From contig NZ_BAWN01000028.1 in the NCBI RefSeq assembly GCF_000696225.1, positions 1 through 64,000 on the forward strand: a DNA stretch of 64,000 nt, given 5' to 3'. Position numbers and translations under genes: made by a program. The stretch's first letter is position 1, and each line of letters starts with the position of its first letter. The notes beneath the pieces were generated by a model. That model ran no database searches. It worked only from the letters and a program-made list of their open reading frames with translations, and was not told where the DNA came from. Of the stretch, positions 11,543 through 20,968 are shown in pieces. This DNA is from Serpentinimonas barnesii (lineage in GTDB: Bacteria > Pseudomonadota > Gammaproteobacteria > Burkholderiales > Burkholderiaceae_C).

Positions 11543-12499
11543 TCAGGCGTCGAGCAGCCAGGGGCCGTCGGGGCCGGGTTCCAGCCGCGCCGCCTGGCTT
11601 TGCACCAAGGCCTCGATGCGCTGCTGCACCCAGGCGCGCAGGGGTTGCCCTGCGCCATGCCGCCGGTGCAACTGCTGCAAATAGGGCGTGCCCTCGGCCC
11701 AAGCCAAAAAGTCGGCCAGCCCAATGCGCTGCCATTCGAGCAGCCGGAACTTGAGCAGCACCTTGATCGCGTACTCGCGGTGCCGCTCGGGGCTGTTGGC
11801 AAACTGCGCCAGCCGGCTGCGCGCGCGCGCCAGCGCCTGCGCCACGTCCGCTGCCCCGGCGATCACGGCCCCGTGGCCGGGGATCACCCACTGCGGGGCC
11901 AGGGCTTCGATGCAGTCGAGCGTGGCGGCCACTTCGGCAAAGCCGGGCTCGCCGTCGAGCTCGGGGAACACCACGCCAAAGCCGTTCGGCCACAGCGCGT
12001 CGCCGCTGATCAAGATCTGATGCTGCGGCTCGAACAGCAGCAGCGCGTGCGGGTCGTGCCCGGGGGCGGCGTGCAGTTGCCACGCGCGCCCGCCCAGCGC
12101 CACGGTGTGGCCGGGTTGCAGCAGCGCATCGAAAACAAAGCGCGGGCAGCGCTGGCCGGTGGCGCGAAAGCTTAAAGCGGCTTCGTCCCAGACCCGGGCG
12201 GCCTCGGCCTGCCCCGGCGGAATCCAGGTTTGCACGCCGGGAAAGCGCGCCTGCAGGGCGGCGTTGCCACCACAGTGGTCGCTGTGCAAATGGGTGTTGA
12301 GCAAATGCCGCAGGGGGCGGCCTTGCAGCGCCTGCTCCAGCAAGGCCACGGTCTGGTCGGCGTGGCTGGCGTAGCCGCTGTCGATCAGGGCCGCGCCGCC
12401 GTTGGGGCCGTCGAGGCCGTCGAGCAGCACGCAGTTGGATGAGAGCCAGCCGCGCTCGAACACGCGCACGCCCGGCGGCAGGGCAGGGGGCGGGCTCAT
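11543..12499 (-). CDS. metallo-beta-lactamase-fold hydrolase
   Basis: Soluble 318-residue hydrolase with the full MBL metal set: NTHLHSDHCGG (HxHxDH) near residue 69, GHDPHALLLF, the bridging Asp in ISGDALWPNG, and the last His in IPGHGAVI near residue 220. A C-terminal helical extension of about 80 residues follows. The substrate is unknown; a thioester or ester linked to fatty-acid metabolism is a guess from its position. Its ATG overlaps the fadD stop (ATGA), so it is co-translated with the acyl-CoA ligase. Confidence 0.87.
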   Translation of the reverse strand: MSPPPALPPGVRVFERGWLSSNCVLLDGLDGPNGGAALIDSGYASHADQTVALLEQALQGRPLRHLLNTHLHSDHCGGNAALQARFPGVQTWIPPGQAEAARVWDEAALSFRATGQRCPRFVFDALLQPGHTVALGGRAWQLHAAPGHDPHALLLFEPQHQILISGDALWPNGFGVVFPELDGEPGFAEVAATLDCIEALAPQWVIPGHGAVIAGAADVAQALARARSRLAQFANSPERHREYAIKVLLKFRLLEWQRIGLADFLAWAEGTPYLQQLHRRHGAGQPLRAWVQQRIEALVQSQAARLEPGPDGPWLLDA

Positions 12500-14175
12500 T
12501 TTTGGCGCAGTTCGCGCCGCAAAATCTTGCCCACATTGCTTTTGGGCAGTTCGTCGCGGAATTCGACGTATTTGGGGCGCTTGTAGCCGGTGAGTTGGTC
12601 GTGGCAGAAGCGCAGCAGCGCCTCTTCGCTCAGGGTCGGGTCGCTGCGCACCACATAGACCTTGATCGCCTCGCCGGTGCGCTCGTCGGGCACGCCCACG
12701 CTGGCGCATTCGAGCACGCCCGGGCACAGGCCGATCACCTGGTCGAGCTCGGCCGGGTAGACGTTGAAGCCCGAGACGATCACCATGTCTTTCTTGCGAT
12801 CGACGATGCGGGTGTAGCCGCGCGCATCCATGATGCCCACGTCGCCAGTGCGCATAAAGCCGTCGGCGGTGAAAACCTTGGCGTTTTCTTCTGGTTTTTG
12901 GTAGTAGCCGGGCGTCACGTTGGGGCCACGGATGCAGATCTCGCCCGGGCTGCCCAAATCCAGGTCGCGGCCGGCGTCGTCTTTGATGGCGATGTCGATG
13001 CTGGGCAGCGGCAGCCCGATGCTGCCCGTGAATTCGGTGCTGGTGACCGGGTTGTTGGTGCCGATGGCGCAGGTCTCGCTCATGCCCCAGCCCTCGATCA
13101 TGGGGCTTTTGGTGACCGCCTTCCATTGACGCGCCGTGGCTTCCGAGGCCGCCATGCCGCCCGCTTGCGAGAGCACCAGGTTGGAGCAATCGACCTGCTT
13201 GAAGCGCGGGTGGTTGAGCAGGCCGTTGAACAGCGTGTTGACGGCGGGCAGGAAGTGAAACGGCCGGCTCTTGAGCACCTCGATGAACTTGGGGATGTCG
13301 CGCGGGTTGGGGATCAGGGTGGCGTGCGAGCCGTGGCGCAGCACCAGCAGCATCAGGGTCAGGGCAAAGATGTGGTACAGCGGCAAGGCCATGATGTGGT
13401 TGGCGCGGCTCACGTCGCCGAGCTTGTCCAGCGCCGGGGTGAACCAGGCCTCGGCCTGCAAGGTGGCGGCGATCACGTTGCCGTGGGTGAGGATGGCCCC
13501 TTTGGAGAGCCCGGTTGTGCCGCCGGTGTATTGCAAAAAGGCGATGGAATCGTGCGTGAGCGTGGGCGGTTTCAAGCTCAGGCTGTGGCCGCTTTGCAGC
13601 GCCTGCTTGAACGGCACGATGGTGCGCCCGTGCAGCGGCAGGCGGTAGCGCGGCACCATCTTGGCCAGGTGGCGCACCGCAAACGTAATCCAGCGCCCAT
13701 ACCACCAGCCCAGCAGTTCGCCCATGCTGGCCACCACCACGTGTTTGACCTGCGTGCGCTCGATCACTTCTTCGAGCACGTGGGCGAAGTTTTCTAGGAT
13801 AACGATGGCTTCGGCGCCGGAGTCGTTGAGCTGGTGTTCGAGCTCGCGCGCGGTGTAGAGCGGGTTGACGTTGACGCAGGTGTAGCCCGCGCGCAACACC
13901 CCGGTCATGGTGATGGGAAACTGGGGCAGGTTGGGCAGCATGATCGCCACCCGGGCGTTTTCTGACAAGCCCAGCGACTGCAAATAAGCCCCCAGCGCCT
14001 GGCTCTTGCGGTCGAGCTGGGCGTAGCTCATCCAGCGTTCCATGCAGACCGTGACCGGACGCTGGGCGTGCTCGCGAAACGAGGCGTCGAACAGTTCGTT
14101 GAGGCAGCGATACTGAGACGTATCGATCTCATGCGGCACACCGGGCGGGTAACTCTGAAGCCAGATTTTTTCCAT
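12496..14175 (-). CDS. fadD: long-chain fatty-acid--CoA ligase
   Basis: ATP-dependent activation of fatty acids to acyl-CoA at the inner membrane. The 559-residue length equals that of E. coli FadD. It shows the AMP-binding signature QYTGGTTGLSKGAILTHGN near residue 205, GWGMSETCAIG, the adenylate motif YTRTGDVG-like FMRTGDVGIMDARGYTRI, and the hinge DRKKDMVIVSGFNVYPAELD. The start at MEKIWLQSYPPG fits family N-termini, although no good Shine-Dalgarno precedes it; longer in-frame starts have no similarity. Confidence 0.95.
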   Translation of the reverse strand: MEKIWLQSYPPGVPHEIDTSQYRCLNELFDASFREHAQRPVTVCMERWMSYAQLDRKSQALGAYLQSLGLSENARVAIMLPNLPQFPITMTGVLRAGYTCVNVNPLYTARELEHQLNDSGAEAIVILENFAHVLEEVIERTQVKHVVVASMGELLGWWYGRWITFAVRHLAKMVPRYRLPLHGRTIVPFKQALQSGHSLSLKPPTLTHDSIAFLQYTGGTTGLSKGAILTHGNVIAATLQAEAWFTPALDKLGDVSRANHIMALPLYHIFALTLMLLVLRHGSHATLIPNPRDIPKFIEVLKSRPFHFLPAVNTLFNGLLNHPRFKQVDCSNLVLSQAGGMAASEATARQWKAVTKSPMIEGWGMSETCAIGTNNPVTSTEFTGSIGLPLPSIDIAIKDDAGRDLDLGSPGEICIRGPNVTPGYYQKPEENAKVFTADGFMRTGDVGIMDARGYTRIVDRKKDMVIVSGFNVYPAELDQVIGLCPGVLECASVGVPDERTGEAIKVYVVRSDPTLSEEALLRFCHDQLTGYKRPKYVEFRDELPKSNVGKILRRELRQK

Positions 14176-14373
14176 GAGGGGACGCAGCAAGGTTGAAACG
14201 GGGGGAAGGGGCGCAAACCGGCTTTGATTGTGGCCGTTTGTGGCCGCATCCGACTCAGGGCAAGCCCTTGGGTGGTGTCGCGCCCGCAACAGGTGCGGCA
14301 AAACCCGGCCCGTTTTGGAGGGTTGGTCTGCATGCTTGCTGCAAAAACCAGGGAAAACCCTTATCATCAGGCC

Positions 14374-15030
14374 ATGAACCCCCTTGACCCATCCCGCAAC
14401 CCGATCCATGCAGCCTTGCGCGGGCGCATCGGTGTGCCCATTGCGGTGCTGCGGGCGGTGCATCGGCCGGCCATTTTGCGGCATCTGCTGGCTTTGGGCG
14501 AGCACGACCGTTACCTGCGTTTCGGCTATGCCGCCAGCGATGCGCACATTCGGCGCTACGTCGAGGGCTTGCGCTTTGAGCGCGACGAGGTGTTTGGGAT
14601 TTTCAATTGGCGCATGCGCCTGATCGCGGTGGCGCACTTGGCCTATATGGTGCGCAGCCGCCAAGAGCAGGCCGCCGAATTTGGGGTCAGCGTGGCCGCC
14701 ACGGCGCGCGGGCGCGGCTACGGGGCGCGCTTGTTCGCCCACGCCATGCGCCACGCCCGCAACGAAGGCGTGTCGCAACTCGTCATCCACACCCTGAGCG
14801 AAAACGCGCCCATGCTGGCCATCGCCCGCAAGGCCGGGGCCAGCGTGCAGCGCGAGGGCGGCGAGAGCGAGGCGCACCTGGTGCTGCCACCGGCAGACTT
14901 CCAATCCAGCCTGAGCGAATGGTGGCAAGATGGCGTGGCGCGTGGGCACTACGCATTTAAGCACGCCCACTACCGCTTGCGCCGATGGGTGGGGCGTGCG
15001 CTTGCGCGTCAGCGCGCTGTTGTATCCTAG
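14374..15030 (+). CDS. GNAT family acetyltransferase
   Basis: 218-residue protein with a GNAT acetyl-CoA fold. The core runs about residues 60-170. FGVSVAATARGRGYGARLFA near residue 105 holds the acetyl-CoA pyrophosphate loop (RGRGYG), followed by the helix HAMRHARNEGV and a strand-loop LVIHTLSENAPMLAIARKAG, where the Asn-x-x-Met of this family closes the site. The acceptor substrate cannot be predicted. The gene is divergent from fadD across about 200 bases in which I see no clear regulatory site. Confidence 0.85.
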   Translation: MNPLDPSRNPIHAALRGRIGVPIAVLRAVHRPAILRHLLALGEHDRYLRFGYAASDAHIRRYVEGLRFERDEVFGIFNWRMRLIAVAHLAYMVRSRQEQAAEFGVSVAATARGRGYGARLFAHAMRHARNEGVSQLVIHTLSENAPMLAIARKAGASVQREGGESEAHLVLPPADFQSSLSEWWQDGVARGHYAFKHAHYRLRRWVGRALARQRAVVS

Positions 15031-15056
15031 AGGTTGCTCAACTACCGTGCACCTTC

Positions 15057-15923
15057 GTGGCCGAACCCTCCCCCAGTAGATCGCCGCAGCGCCGGCTGCG
15101 GCATGTGGACCAGCGCGGTTTTTTTAAGCGGCTGGTGGAATTTCTCAACCCCGGTCCTGACTCCAAGGATGAACTGATCAAGTCCTTGTCCGAGGCCGAG
15201 GACAACGCCATCATCAACGCCGAGTCGCGCGCCATGCTCGAAGGCGTGATCCGCATCGCCGACATGACGGCCGGCGAGGTGATGGTGGCGGCCCCGCGCA
15301 TGGATGCGCTCGACATCAACGCCCCCTTTAACGAGTTGCTCAACACCGTGATCTCGACCGCCCACTCGCGCTTTCCGGTCTTTGAGGGCGAGCGCGACCA
15401 GATCATCGGCATCCTGATGGCCAAGGATTTGCTCAAATTGCAGCGCGCGCCGGAGCTGAATCTGCGCGCCTTGCTGCGCCCGGCCACGTTCGTGCCCGAA
15501 AGCAAGGGGCTCAACGACTTGCTGCGCGAGTTTCGTGGCAACCGCAACCATCTGGCGATCGTGATCGACGAGTTTGGCCGCGTCGCCGGGCTGATTACGA
15601 TCGAAGACGTGCTGGAAGAAATCGTGGGCGAGATCGAAGACGAGTTCGACGTGGAAGAAGACGAGGGCGACATCTTCACCTTGGCCGATGGCTCTTGGCG
15701 CATCAATGGAGACACCTCGATCGAGCGCCTCAACGAGCGCTTTGCGGTCGAGCTGCCACTGAATGGCTTCGAGACCATCGGCGGCTTGGTCGCGCACGAG
15801 CTGGGCCACGTGCCCAAGCGCGGCGAAAGCCACGCCTTGGGGGGCTTGCTGTTTCGCGCCCAGCACACCCGCGGCGGGGCGGTGATCTGGTTCAAGGTCA
15901 CGCGCCTAGAGGGGGCGCCGTGA
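15057..15923 (+). CDS. corC: CorC/HlyC-type CBS-domain protein
   Basis: Cytoplasmic 288-residue protein of the CorC (YbeX) type. Two CBS domains (about residues 75-195; MTAGEVMVAAPRMDALDI and NRNHLAIVIDEFGRVAGLIT) are followed by a CorC_HlyC transporter-associated domain (about 210-285). It has no membrane segments. Its role is linked to magnesium/cobalt efflux and envelope maintenance. The GTG at 15057 gives MAEPSPSRS; it is the nearest start matching the family, with only a weak ribosome-binding site. The stop overlaps the lnt start by 4 bases; corC-lnt pairing is common in proteobacteria. Confidence 0.9.
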   Translation: MAEPSPSRSPQRRLRHVDQRGFFKRLVEFLNPGPDSKDELIKSLSEAEDNAIINAESRAMLEGVIRIADMTAGEVMVAAPRMDALDINAPFNELLNTVISTAHSRFPVFEGERDQIIGILMAKDLLKLQRAPELNLRALLRPATFVPESKGLNDLLREFRGNRNHLAIVIDEFGRVAGLITIEDVLEEIVGEIEDEFDVEEDEGDIFTLADGSWRINGDTSIERLNERFAVELPLNGFETIGGLVAHELGHVPKRGESHALGGLLFRAQHTRGGAVIWFKVTRLEGAP

Positions 15924-17599
15924 GGCGCGGCGTCTGGTCGCTGGCCCTGCTGCTGGCGGGCTTTGTGCAAGCGCTGGCCTTGGCGTGGCCGTTCCAGACG
16001 CTGGCGCTGGCCGGTTTGGGTTTGCACGCTGGCGCGCCGCTGCCGCTGCTGCAATGGCTGGCCTTGGGCGTGCTGGTGTTGGCCATTGTCCGCGCACCCA
16101 GTTGGCGCCGGGCCGCTTGGCGCACGTGGGTGTTTGCGCTGGCGTGGTTGTGCGGCAGCTTTTGGTGGCTGTTTGTTTCGATGAACACCTACGGCGGCAT
16201 GGCGGTGCCGCTGGCGGCAACGGCGGTCGGGCTGCTGGCGGCCTTTCTGGCCTTGTACTACGCCGCCGCGGGCGCCCTGTTTTGGCGCTGGCGCGATGCC
16301 ACGCCGCTGGTGCAGGCGCTCAGTTTTGCGTCCTTGTGGACGCTGGCCGAAGTGGCGCGCGGTACCTTGCTGACCGGGTTTCCGTGGGGGGCGATCGGTT
16401 ACGCCCACGTCGATTCGATGGCCGCCTTGGCGCCTTGGGTGGGGGTCTACGGCATGGGGGCGCTGGCGGCGGCGTTGGCGGCGCTGGCAGCGGGCGTGGT
16501 GGCGGCCAGGTTGCAGCGCGGCACGGTGCCCCAGCATGGGCCCCAAACCGGGTGGCTGATGTCGGCGCGCAGCCTGAGCAGCGGCCGCTTGGCGTGGCCC
16601 TTGTTGCTGCTGCTGGCGGTTTGGTTGCCACTGCTGGCGTGGCCCCAGATGGGCAACTGGCTGGCGCAGCGCGCGCCCCTGTGGACCAGCAGCACCGGCA
16701 GCTTGCCCGTGGTGTTGCTGCAAGGCAATGTGGCGCAGGATAAAAAGTTCGAGCCCCATGTGGGCATTCCGTTCGCGCTGCAGTGGTACAAGGAGCAGAC
16801 CGCGCGGGCCCTCGATCGGCTCGAGGCGGCGGGTCAGCCCGGCCTGGTGGTGCTGCCCGAAACCGCCATCCCGCTGCTGCCGCAAGAGATCGATCCGCTC
16901 TGGTGGGATACCTTCTTGGGCCGCATCGAGCGCAGCCAGTCGGCGGTGATGATCGGCATCCCGGTGGGCGATTGGCGCGAGGGTTATACCAATTCGGTGC
17001 TGGGCTGGACGCCCACGCTACAGCCGCAATACCGCTACGACAAATACCATCTGGTGCCGTTTGGCGAGTTCGTGCCGCCGTTTTTTCAGTGGTTCATCGA
17101 CATGATGCAGATACCGCTGGGGGCGTACCGGCCCGGCCCGCTCGGGCAAGCGCCGATGGAATGGGCCAACCAGCGCATTGGCCCCAACATCTGCTACGAA
17201 GACCTGTTTGGCGAAGAACTGGCGGCAGCCTTTGGCTTGGCCAATCAGGCCCCGACGGTGCTGGTCAACGTGAGCAACATTGGCTGGTTTGGCGATACGG
17301 TGGCCATCGACCAGCACCGCCACATCGCACGCCTGCGCGCGCTCGAGCTGCAGCGCCCGATGGTGCGCGCCACCAACACCGGCTCCACCGTGGGCATCGA
17401 CCACATGGGGCGGGTGCTGGCCGAGTTGCCGCGCCTGACGCGTGGGGCACTCGACCTCAGGGTCGAAGGGCGCAGCGGGCTGACGCCGTTTGCGCGCTGG
17501 GCCGCCCACTGGGATTTGTGGCCGCTGGTGGGGCTGGCCGTGTTGGTGCTGGCGCTGTGCTGGCGGCGCACGCCGGGCGCTTCGTCAGGCGCCGCGTAG
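15920..17599 (+). CDS. lnt: apolipoprotein N-acyltransferase
   Basis: Inner-membrane enzyme that adds the third acyl chain to the N-terminal cysteine of lipoproteins. The 559-residue protein has about seven hydrophobic segments in its first 240 residues, then a periplasmic nitrilase domain with the catalytic triad: Glu in VVLPETAIPLLP, Lys in YDKYHLVPFGEF and Cys in IGPNICYEDLFG. A last membrane segment is at the C-terminus (LWPLVGLAVLVLALCW). Translation starts at a GTG overlapping the corC stop. Confidence 0.95.
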   Translation: MRRGVWSLALLLAGFVQALALAWPFQTLALAGLGLHAGAPLPLLQWLALGVLVLAIVRAPSWRRAAWRTWVFALAWLCGSFWWLFVSMNTYGGMAVPLAATAVGLLAAFLALYYAAAGALFWRWRDATPLVQALSFASLWTLAEVARGTLLTGFPWGAIGYAHVDSMAALAPWVGVYGMGALAAALAALAAGVVAARLQRGTVPQHGPQTGWLMSARSLSSGRLAWPLLLLLAVWLPLLAWPQMGNWLAQRAPLWTSSTGSLPVVLLQGNVAQDKKFEPHVGIPFALQWYKEQTARALDRLEAAGQPGLVVLPETAIPLLPQEIDPLWWDTFLGRIERSQSAVMIGIPVGDWREGYTNSVLGWTPTLQPQYRYDKYHLVPFGEFVPPFFQWFIDMMQIPLGAYRPGPLGQAPMEWANQRIGPNICYEDLFGEELAAAFGLANQAPTVLVNVSNIGWFGDTVAIDQHRHIARLRALELQRPMVRATNTGSTVGIDHMGRVLAELPRLTRGALDLRVEGRSGLTPFARWAAHWDLWPLVGLAVLVLALCWRRTPGASSGAA

Positions 17600-17670
17600 C
17601 CCGCTAGAATGAACGGCTGCGCTTGCTGCGCGGTGGCTGCCGCCCCGCCGGCCCAGCCCATTGGCCTGTC

Positions 17671-18663
17671 ATGCTCACATTTCAACAAATCATCCTCAAA
17701 CTGCAAGCCTACTGGGACGCCCAAGGCTGCGCGCTGCTGCAACCCTACGACATGGAAGTGGGGGCCGGCACCAGCCACACCGCCACCTTTTTGCGCGCCC
17801 TCGGCCCCGAGCCCTGGAAGGCGGCCTATGTGCAGCCGAGCCGGCGCCCCAAGGACGGGCGCTACGGCCAGAACCCCAACCGCCTGCAGCACTACTACCA
17901 GTACCAGGTGGTGCTCAAGCCGGCCCCGGCCAACATTCTGGACCTGTACTTGGGCTCCTTGCAGGCGCTGGGTTTTGACCTGAAGCAAAACGACATCCGC
18001 TTCGTCGAAGACGACTGGGAAAACCCGACCCTGGGCGCCTGGGGCTTGGGCTGGGAGGTGTGGCTCAACGGCATGGAGGTGACGCAATTCACCTACTTCC
18101 AACAAGTGGGCGGCATCGACTGCAAACCCATCACGGGCGAGATCACCTACGGGCTGGAGCGGCTGGCGATGTATTTGCAGGGCGTGGAAAGCGTGTACGA
18201 CCTGGTCTGGACCGACACCGGGTCAGCGCCGGGCCGCTCCCAAGCTGACCCAGCCCCCTCGGGGGGCAGCGACGCCCGCGCAGCGGGCGAGCGTGGGGGC
18301 AAGATCCTTTATGGCGACGTCTATCTGCAAAACGAACAAGAGCAAAGCGCCTACAACTTCGAGCACGCCGACGCCGAATTTTTGTTTAGCGCCTTTGCCG
18401 CGCACGAGCGTCAGGCTCAGCACCTGATGCGCAGCCAGCTCGCCCTGCCGGCCTACGAGCAGGTGCTCAAGTGCGCGCACAGCTTCAACCTGCTGGATGC
18501 GCGCGGGGCCATCAGCGTGACTGAGCGCGCCGCCTACATCGGGCGCATCCGCAACCTGGCGCGCAGCGTGGCACAAAGCTACTACGAGAGCCGCGAACGG
18601 CTGGGCTTTCCCATGGCCCCGCGCGAGTGGGTGGCGCAGATGCCCACCAAACAGGCCGCCTGA
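17671..18663 (+). CDS. glyQ: glycine--tRNA ligase alpha subunit, with insertion
   Basis: Catalytic alpha subunit of the bacterial alpha2beta2 glycyl-tRNA synthetase. It starts [15 protein letters not shown] and contains [40 protein letters not shown] and [20 protein letters not shown]. At 330 residues it is about 25-30 longer than usual. The extra piece (about residues 185-209) sits between VWTDTG and [15 protein letters not shown] and is Gly/Ala/Ser-rich. It is encoded by a two-hairpin repeat-like element in frame (see the repeat feature). It probably forms a surface loop that does not destroy function. Confidence 0.95.
   Translation: MLTFQQIILKLQAYWDAQGCALLQPYDMEVGAGTSHTATFLRALGPEPWKAAYVQPSRRPKDGRYGQNPNRLQHYYQYQVVLKPAPANILDLYLGSLQALGFDLKQNDIRFVEDDWENPTLGAWGLGWEVWLNGMEVTQFTYFQQVGGIDCKPITGEITYGLERLAMYLQGVESVYDLVWTDTGSAPGRSQADPAPSGGSDARAAGERGGKILYGDVYLQNEQEQSAYNFEHADAEFLFSAFAAHERQAQHLMRSQLALPAYEQVLKCAHSFNLLDARGAISVTERAAYIGRIRNLARSVAQSYYESRERLGFPMAPREWVAQMPTKQAA
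18231..18300. repeat. in-frame palindromic element inside glyQ
   Basis: A 70-base GC-rich stretch with two consecutive perfect hairpins: GCCCCC-TCG-GGGGGC (18253-18267) and CGCCCGC-GCA-GCGGGCG (18273-18289). It codes for most of the extra residues in GlyQ relative to E. coli. The arrangement resembles the REP-like palindromic elements scattered in Comamonadaceae genomes. No second copy was noticed in this window. Confidence 0.6.
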
Positions 18664-18707
18664 TGTGGCTGGGGCTTGCGGCCCTGATCTTGAGATGACC
18701 CCCTTTT

Positions 18708-20954
18708 ATGCCTAACCACAACCTCCTCGTCGAACTGTTTGTCGAAGAACTGCCGCCCAAGGCGCTCAAAAAGCTGGGCGAAGCCTTCGCGGGTGTGCTG
18801 GCCGAGCAGCTCCAGGCCCAAGGCCTGGCAGATGCCGAAGCGCAGGTCACGCCCTTTGCCTCGCCACGGCGCCTGGCGGCGCACATCAGCGGCGTGGCCG
18901 CGCGCGCGCCGGATCGGGCCGTGTCGCAAAAGCTCATGCCGGTGAGCGTGGGGCTCGATGCCAGCGGCGCGCCCACGCCCGCCTTGCTCAAGCGCCTGGC
19001 CGCTTTGGGGGCCGACGCAACGGCCGTGGCCGGTTTGCGGCGTGCCACCGATGGCAAGGCCGAAGCCCTGTTTTTTGACAGCGTGCAGCCCGGTGTGAGC
19101 CTGGCGCTGGGCCTGCAAGCGGCGCTGGACGAGGCCCTTGCCAAGCTGCCCATCCCCAAGGTGATGAGCTACCAGCCCGAAACCGATGGCGGCTTGGCCA
19201 ACTTTGTGCCCGGCTGGAGCAGCGTGCAGTTCGTGCGCCCGGCGCATGGCCTGGTGGCGCTGCATGGCACCGAGGTGGTGCCGGTGCAGGCACTGGGCCT
19301 GCGCGCGGGCCGCAGCACCCGTGGCCACCGCTTCGAGGCGGCGCTGGACCCGCTGCCGCTGCCAGACGCCGACACCTATGCCGCCACGCTGCGCGAGCAA
19401 GGCGCGGTGATTGCCAGCTACGCCGAGCGCAGTCTGGAGCTGGTGCGCCAGTTGCGCCAGGCCGCGTCTGGTCTGGGGGCGCGGCTGGAGGTGGAGCAGG
19501 GCTGGCAGGGCTTGAGCGAGCCGGAGCGGGTGCAGCGCCTGCTGGACGACGCCCTGGTGCAGGAAGTCACGGCCCTGGTGGAGCGGCCGCACGTGCTGGT
19601 GTGCCAGTTCGAGCCCGAATTTTTGGCCGTGCCGCAGGAGTGCCTGATCCTGACCATGAAGGCCAACCAAAAATACTTTGCCCTGCTCGACGCCCAAGGC
19701 AAGCTGATGCCGCGCTTTCTGGTGGTGAGCAACATCTGCCCCGCCGACGCCAGCGCGGTGATCGGTGGCAACGAGCGTGTGGTGCGCCCGCGCTTGGCCG
19801 ATGCCCGCTTCTTTTACGACCAGGACCGCAAGCGCTCGCTCGAATCGCGCCTGCTGGGGCTGGCCAAGGTGGTGTATCACAACCGGCTCGGCAGCCAAGG
19901 CGAGCGGGTCGAGCGCGTGCGCGCCATCGCCTGCGCCCTCGCGCAGCGCTTGGCCGATCAGGGCTTGGGTGATGCGGCGCTGCTGCGCCAGGTCGAGCAA
20001 GCCGCCGTGCTGGCCAAGGCCGATTTGCTGACCGACATGGTGGGCGAATTCCCCGAGCTGCAAGGCACCATGGGGCGCTACTACGCCTTGCACGATGGCT
20101 TGGGCGAGCCGGTGGCCGAGGCCATCGAAGACCATTACAAGCCGCGCTTTGCCGGCGATGCGCTGCCGCGCAGCCTGGTCGGGGTGTGCGTGGCGCTGGC
20201 CGACAAGCTCGAAACCCTGGTGGGGCTGTTTGGCATCGGCAGCCTGCCCACGGGCGACAAAGACCCGTATGCGCTGCGCCGCCACGCCCTGGGGGTGCTG
20301 CGCATGTTGCTTGAGAAAGATTTGCCACTGGACTGGCCCGACCTGCTGGCACTGGCGCGGCTGGTGTTTGGCGACCGGATCGCCGACCCGAGCGCGGCCC
20401 TGAGCGATTTCGTCTATGAGCGCTTGGCCGGCAGCTTGCGCGAGCAGGGCTTTGGCACCCAAGAAGTGGATGCGGTGCTGGCGCTGCGCCCACCGCGGCT
20501 GGCCGAGGTGCCGCGCCGGCTCGAGGCGGTGCGCGCCTTTGCGGCCCTGCCCGAGGCAGCGGCGCTGGCGGCGGCCAACAAGCGCATAGGCAACATCCTG
20601 AAAAAATCGGCGCCGGCCGCTGGGACCGCGGGAACGGCCTTGGCGGCCGAGGCAGCCGTGCAGCCGCAACTGCTGCTGGAGGCGGCCGAAAAAGCCCTCT
20701 ATGCCGCGCTGCAAGCCACCCTGCCGCAGGCGCAGGCCCAGTTTGAGGCTGGTGACTACCGCGCCCACTTGCTCGGGCTGGCGGCGCTTCGTGCCCCGGT
20801 GGATGCGTTTTTTGAGTCGGTGCTGGTCAATGCCGACGAGCCGGCGGTGCGCACCAACCGACTGCTCTTGTTGGGCACGCTGCACCAGGCCATGAACCGG
20901 GTGGCCGAGCTGGCGCGCTTGGCCCCTTCGGCCGGCACCGGGTTCGCCACTTGA
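18708..20954 (+). CDS. glyS: glycine--tRNA ligase beta subunit
   Basis: tRNA-binding beta subunit of glycyl-tRNA synthetase, 748 residues. It starts NLLVELFVEELPPKALKKLG and contains FASPRRLAAHISG, QFVRPAHGLVALHG, GNERVVRPRLADARFFYDQD near residue 355, an HD-like region LLTDMVGEFPELQGTMGRYY, and a C-terminal DALR-type anticodon-binding domain (AAANKRIGNILKK). It lies 44 bases after glyQ, in the usual operon order. Confidence 0.96.
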   Translation: MPNHNLLVELFVEELPPKALKKLGEAFAGVLAEQLQAQGLADAEAQVTPFASPRRLAAHISGVAARAPDRAVSQKLMPVSVGLDASGAPTPALLKRLAALGADATAVAGLRRATDGKAEALFFDSVQPGVSLALGLQAALDEALAKLPIPKVMSYQPETDGGLANFVPGWSSVQFVRPAHGLVALHGTEVVPVQALGLRAGRSTRGHRFEAALDPLPLPDADTYAATLREQGAVIASYAERSLELVRQLRQAASGLGARLEVEQGWQGLSEPERVQRLLDDALVQEVTALVERPHVLVCQFEPEFLAVPQECLILTMKANQKYFALLDAQGKLMPRFLVVSNICPADASAVIGGNERVVRPRLADARFFYDQDRKRSLESRLLGLAKVVYHNRLGSQGERVERVRAIACALAQRLADQGLGDAALLRQVEQAAVLAKADLLTDMVGEFPELQGTMGRYYALHDGLGEPVAEAIEDHYKPRFAGDALPRSLVGVCVALADKLETLVGLFGIGSLPTGDKDPYALRRHALGVLRMLLEKDLPLDWPDLLALARLVFGDRIADPSAALSDFVYERLAGSLREQGFGTQEVDAVLALRPPRLAEVPRRLEAVRAFAALPEAAALAAANKRIGNILKKSAPAAGTAGTALAAEAAVQPQLLLEAAEKALYAALQATLPQAQAQFEAGDYRAHLLGLAALRAPVDAFFESVLVNADEPAVRTNRLLLLGTLHQAMNRVAELARLAPSAGTGFAT

Positions 20955-20968
20955 ACAGCCTGCGCACC

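Noticed and set aside
11543-13705. 720-codon frame joining the MBL hydrolase to upstream sequence
   Set aside because: Its first 400 codons are out-of-frame fadD; the MBL protein starts at 12499 with an ATGA overlap.
12439-13797. 452-codon plus-strand frame opposite fadD
   Set aside because: Shadow of a clear acyl-CoA ligase; no ribosome-binding site or similarity.
12496-14970. Long upstream extension of fadD to 14970
   Set aside because: The extension overlaps the divergent GNAT gene and has no homology; MEKIWLQSYPPG at 14175 fits the family.
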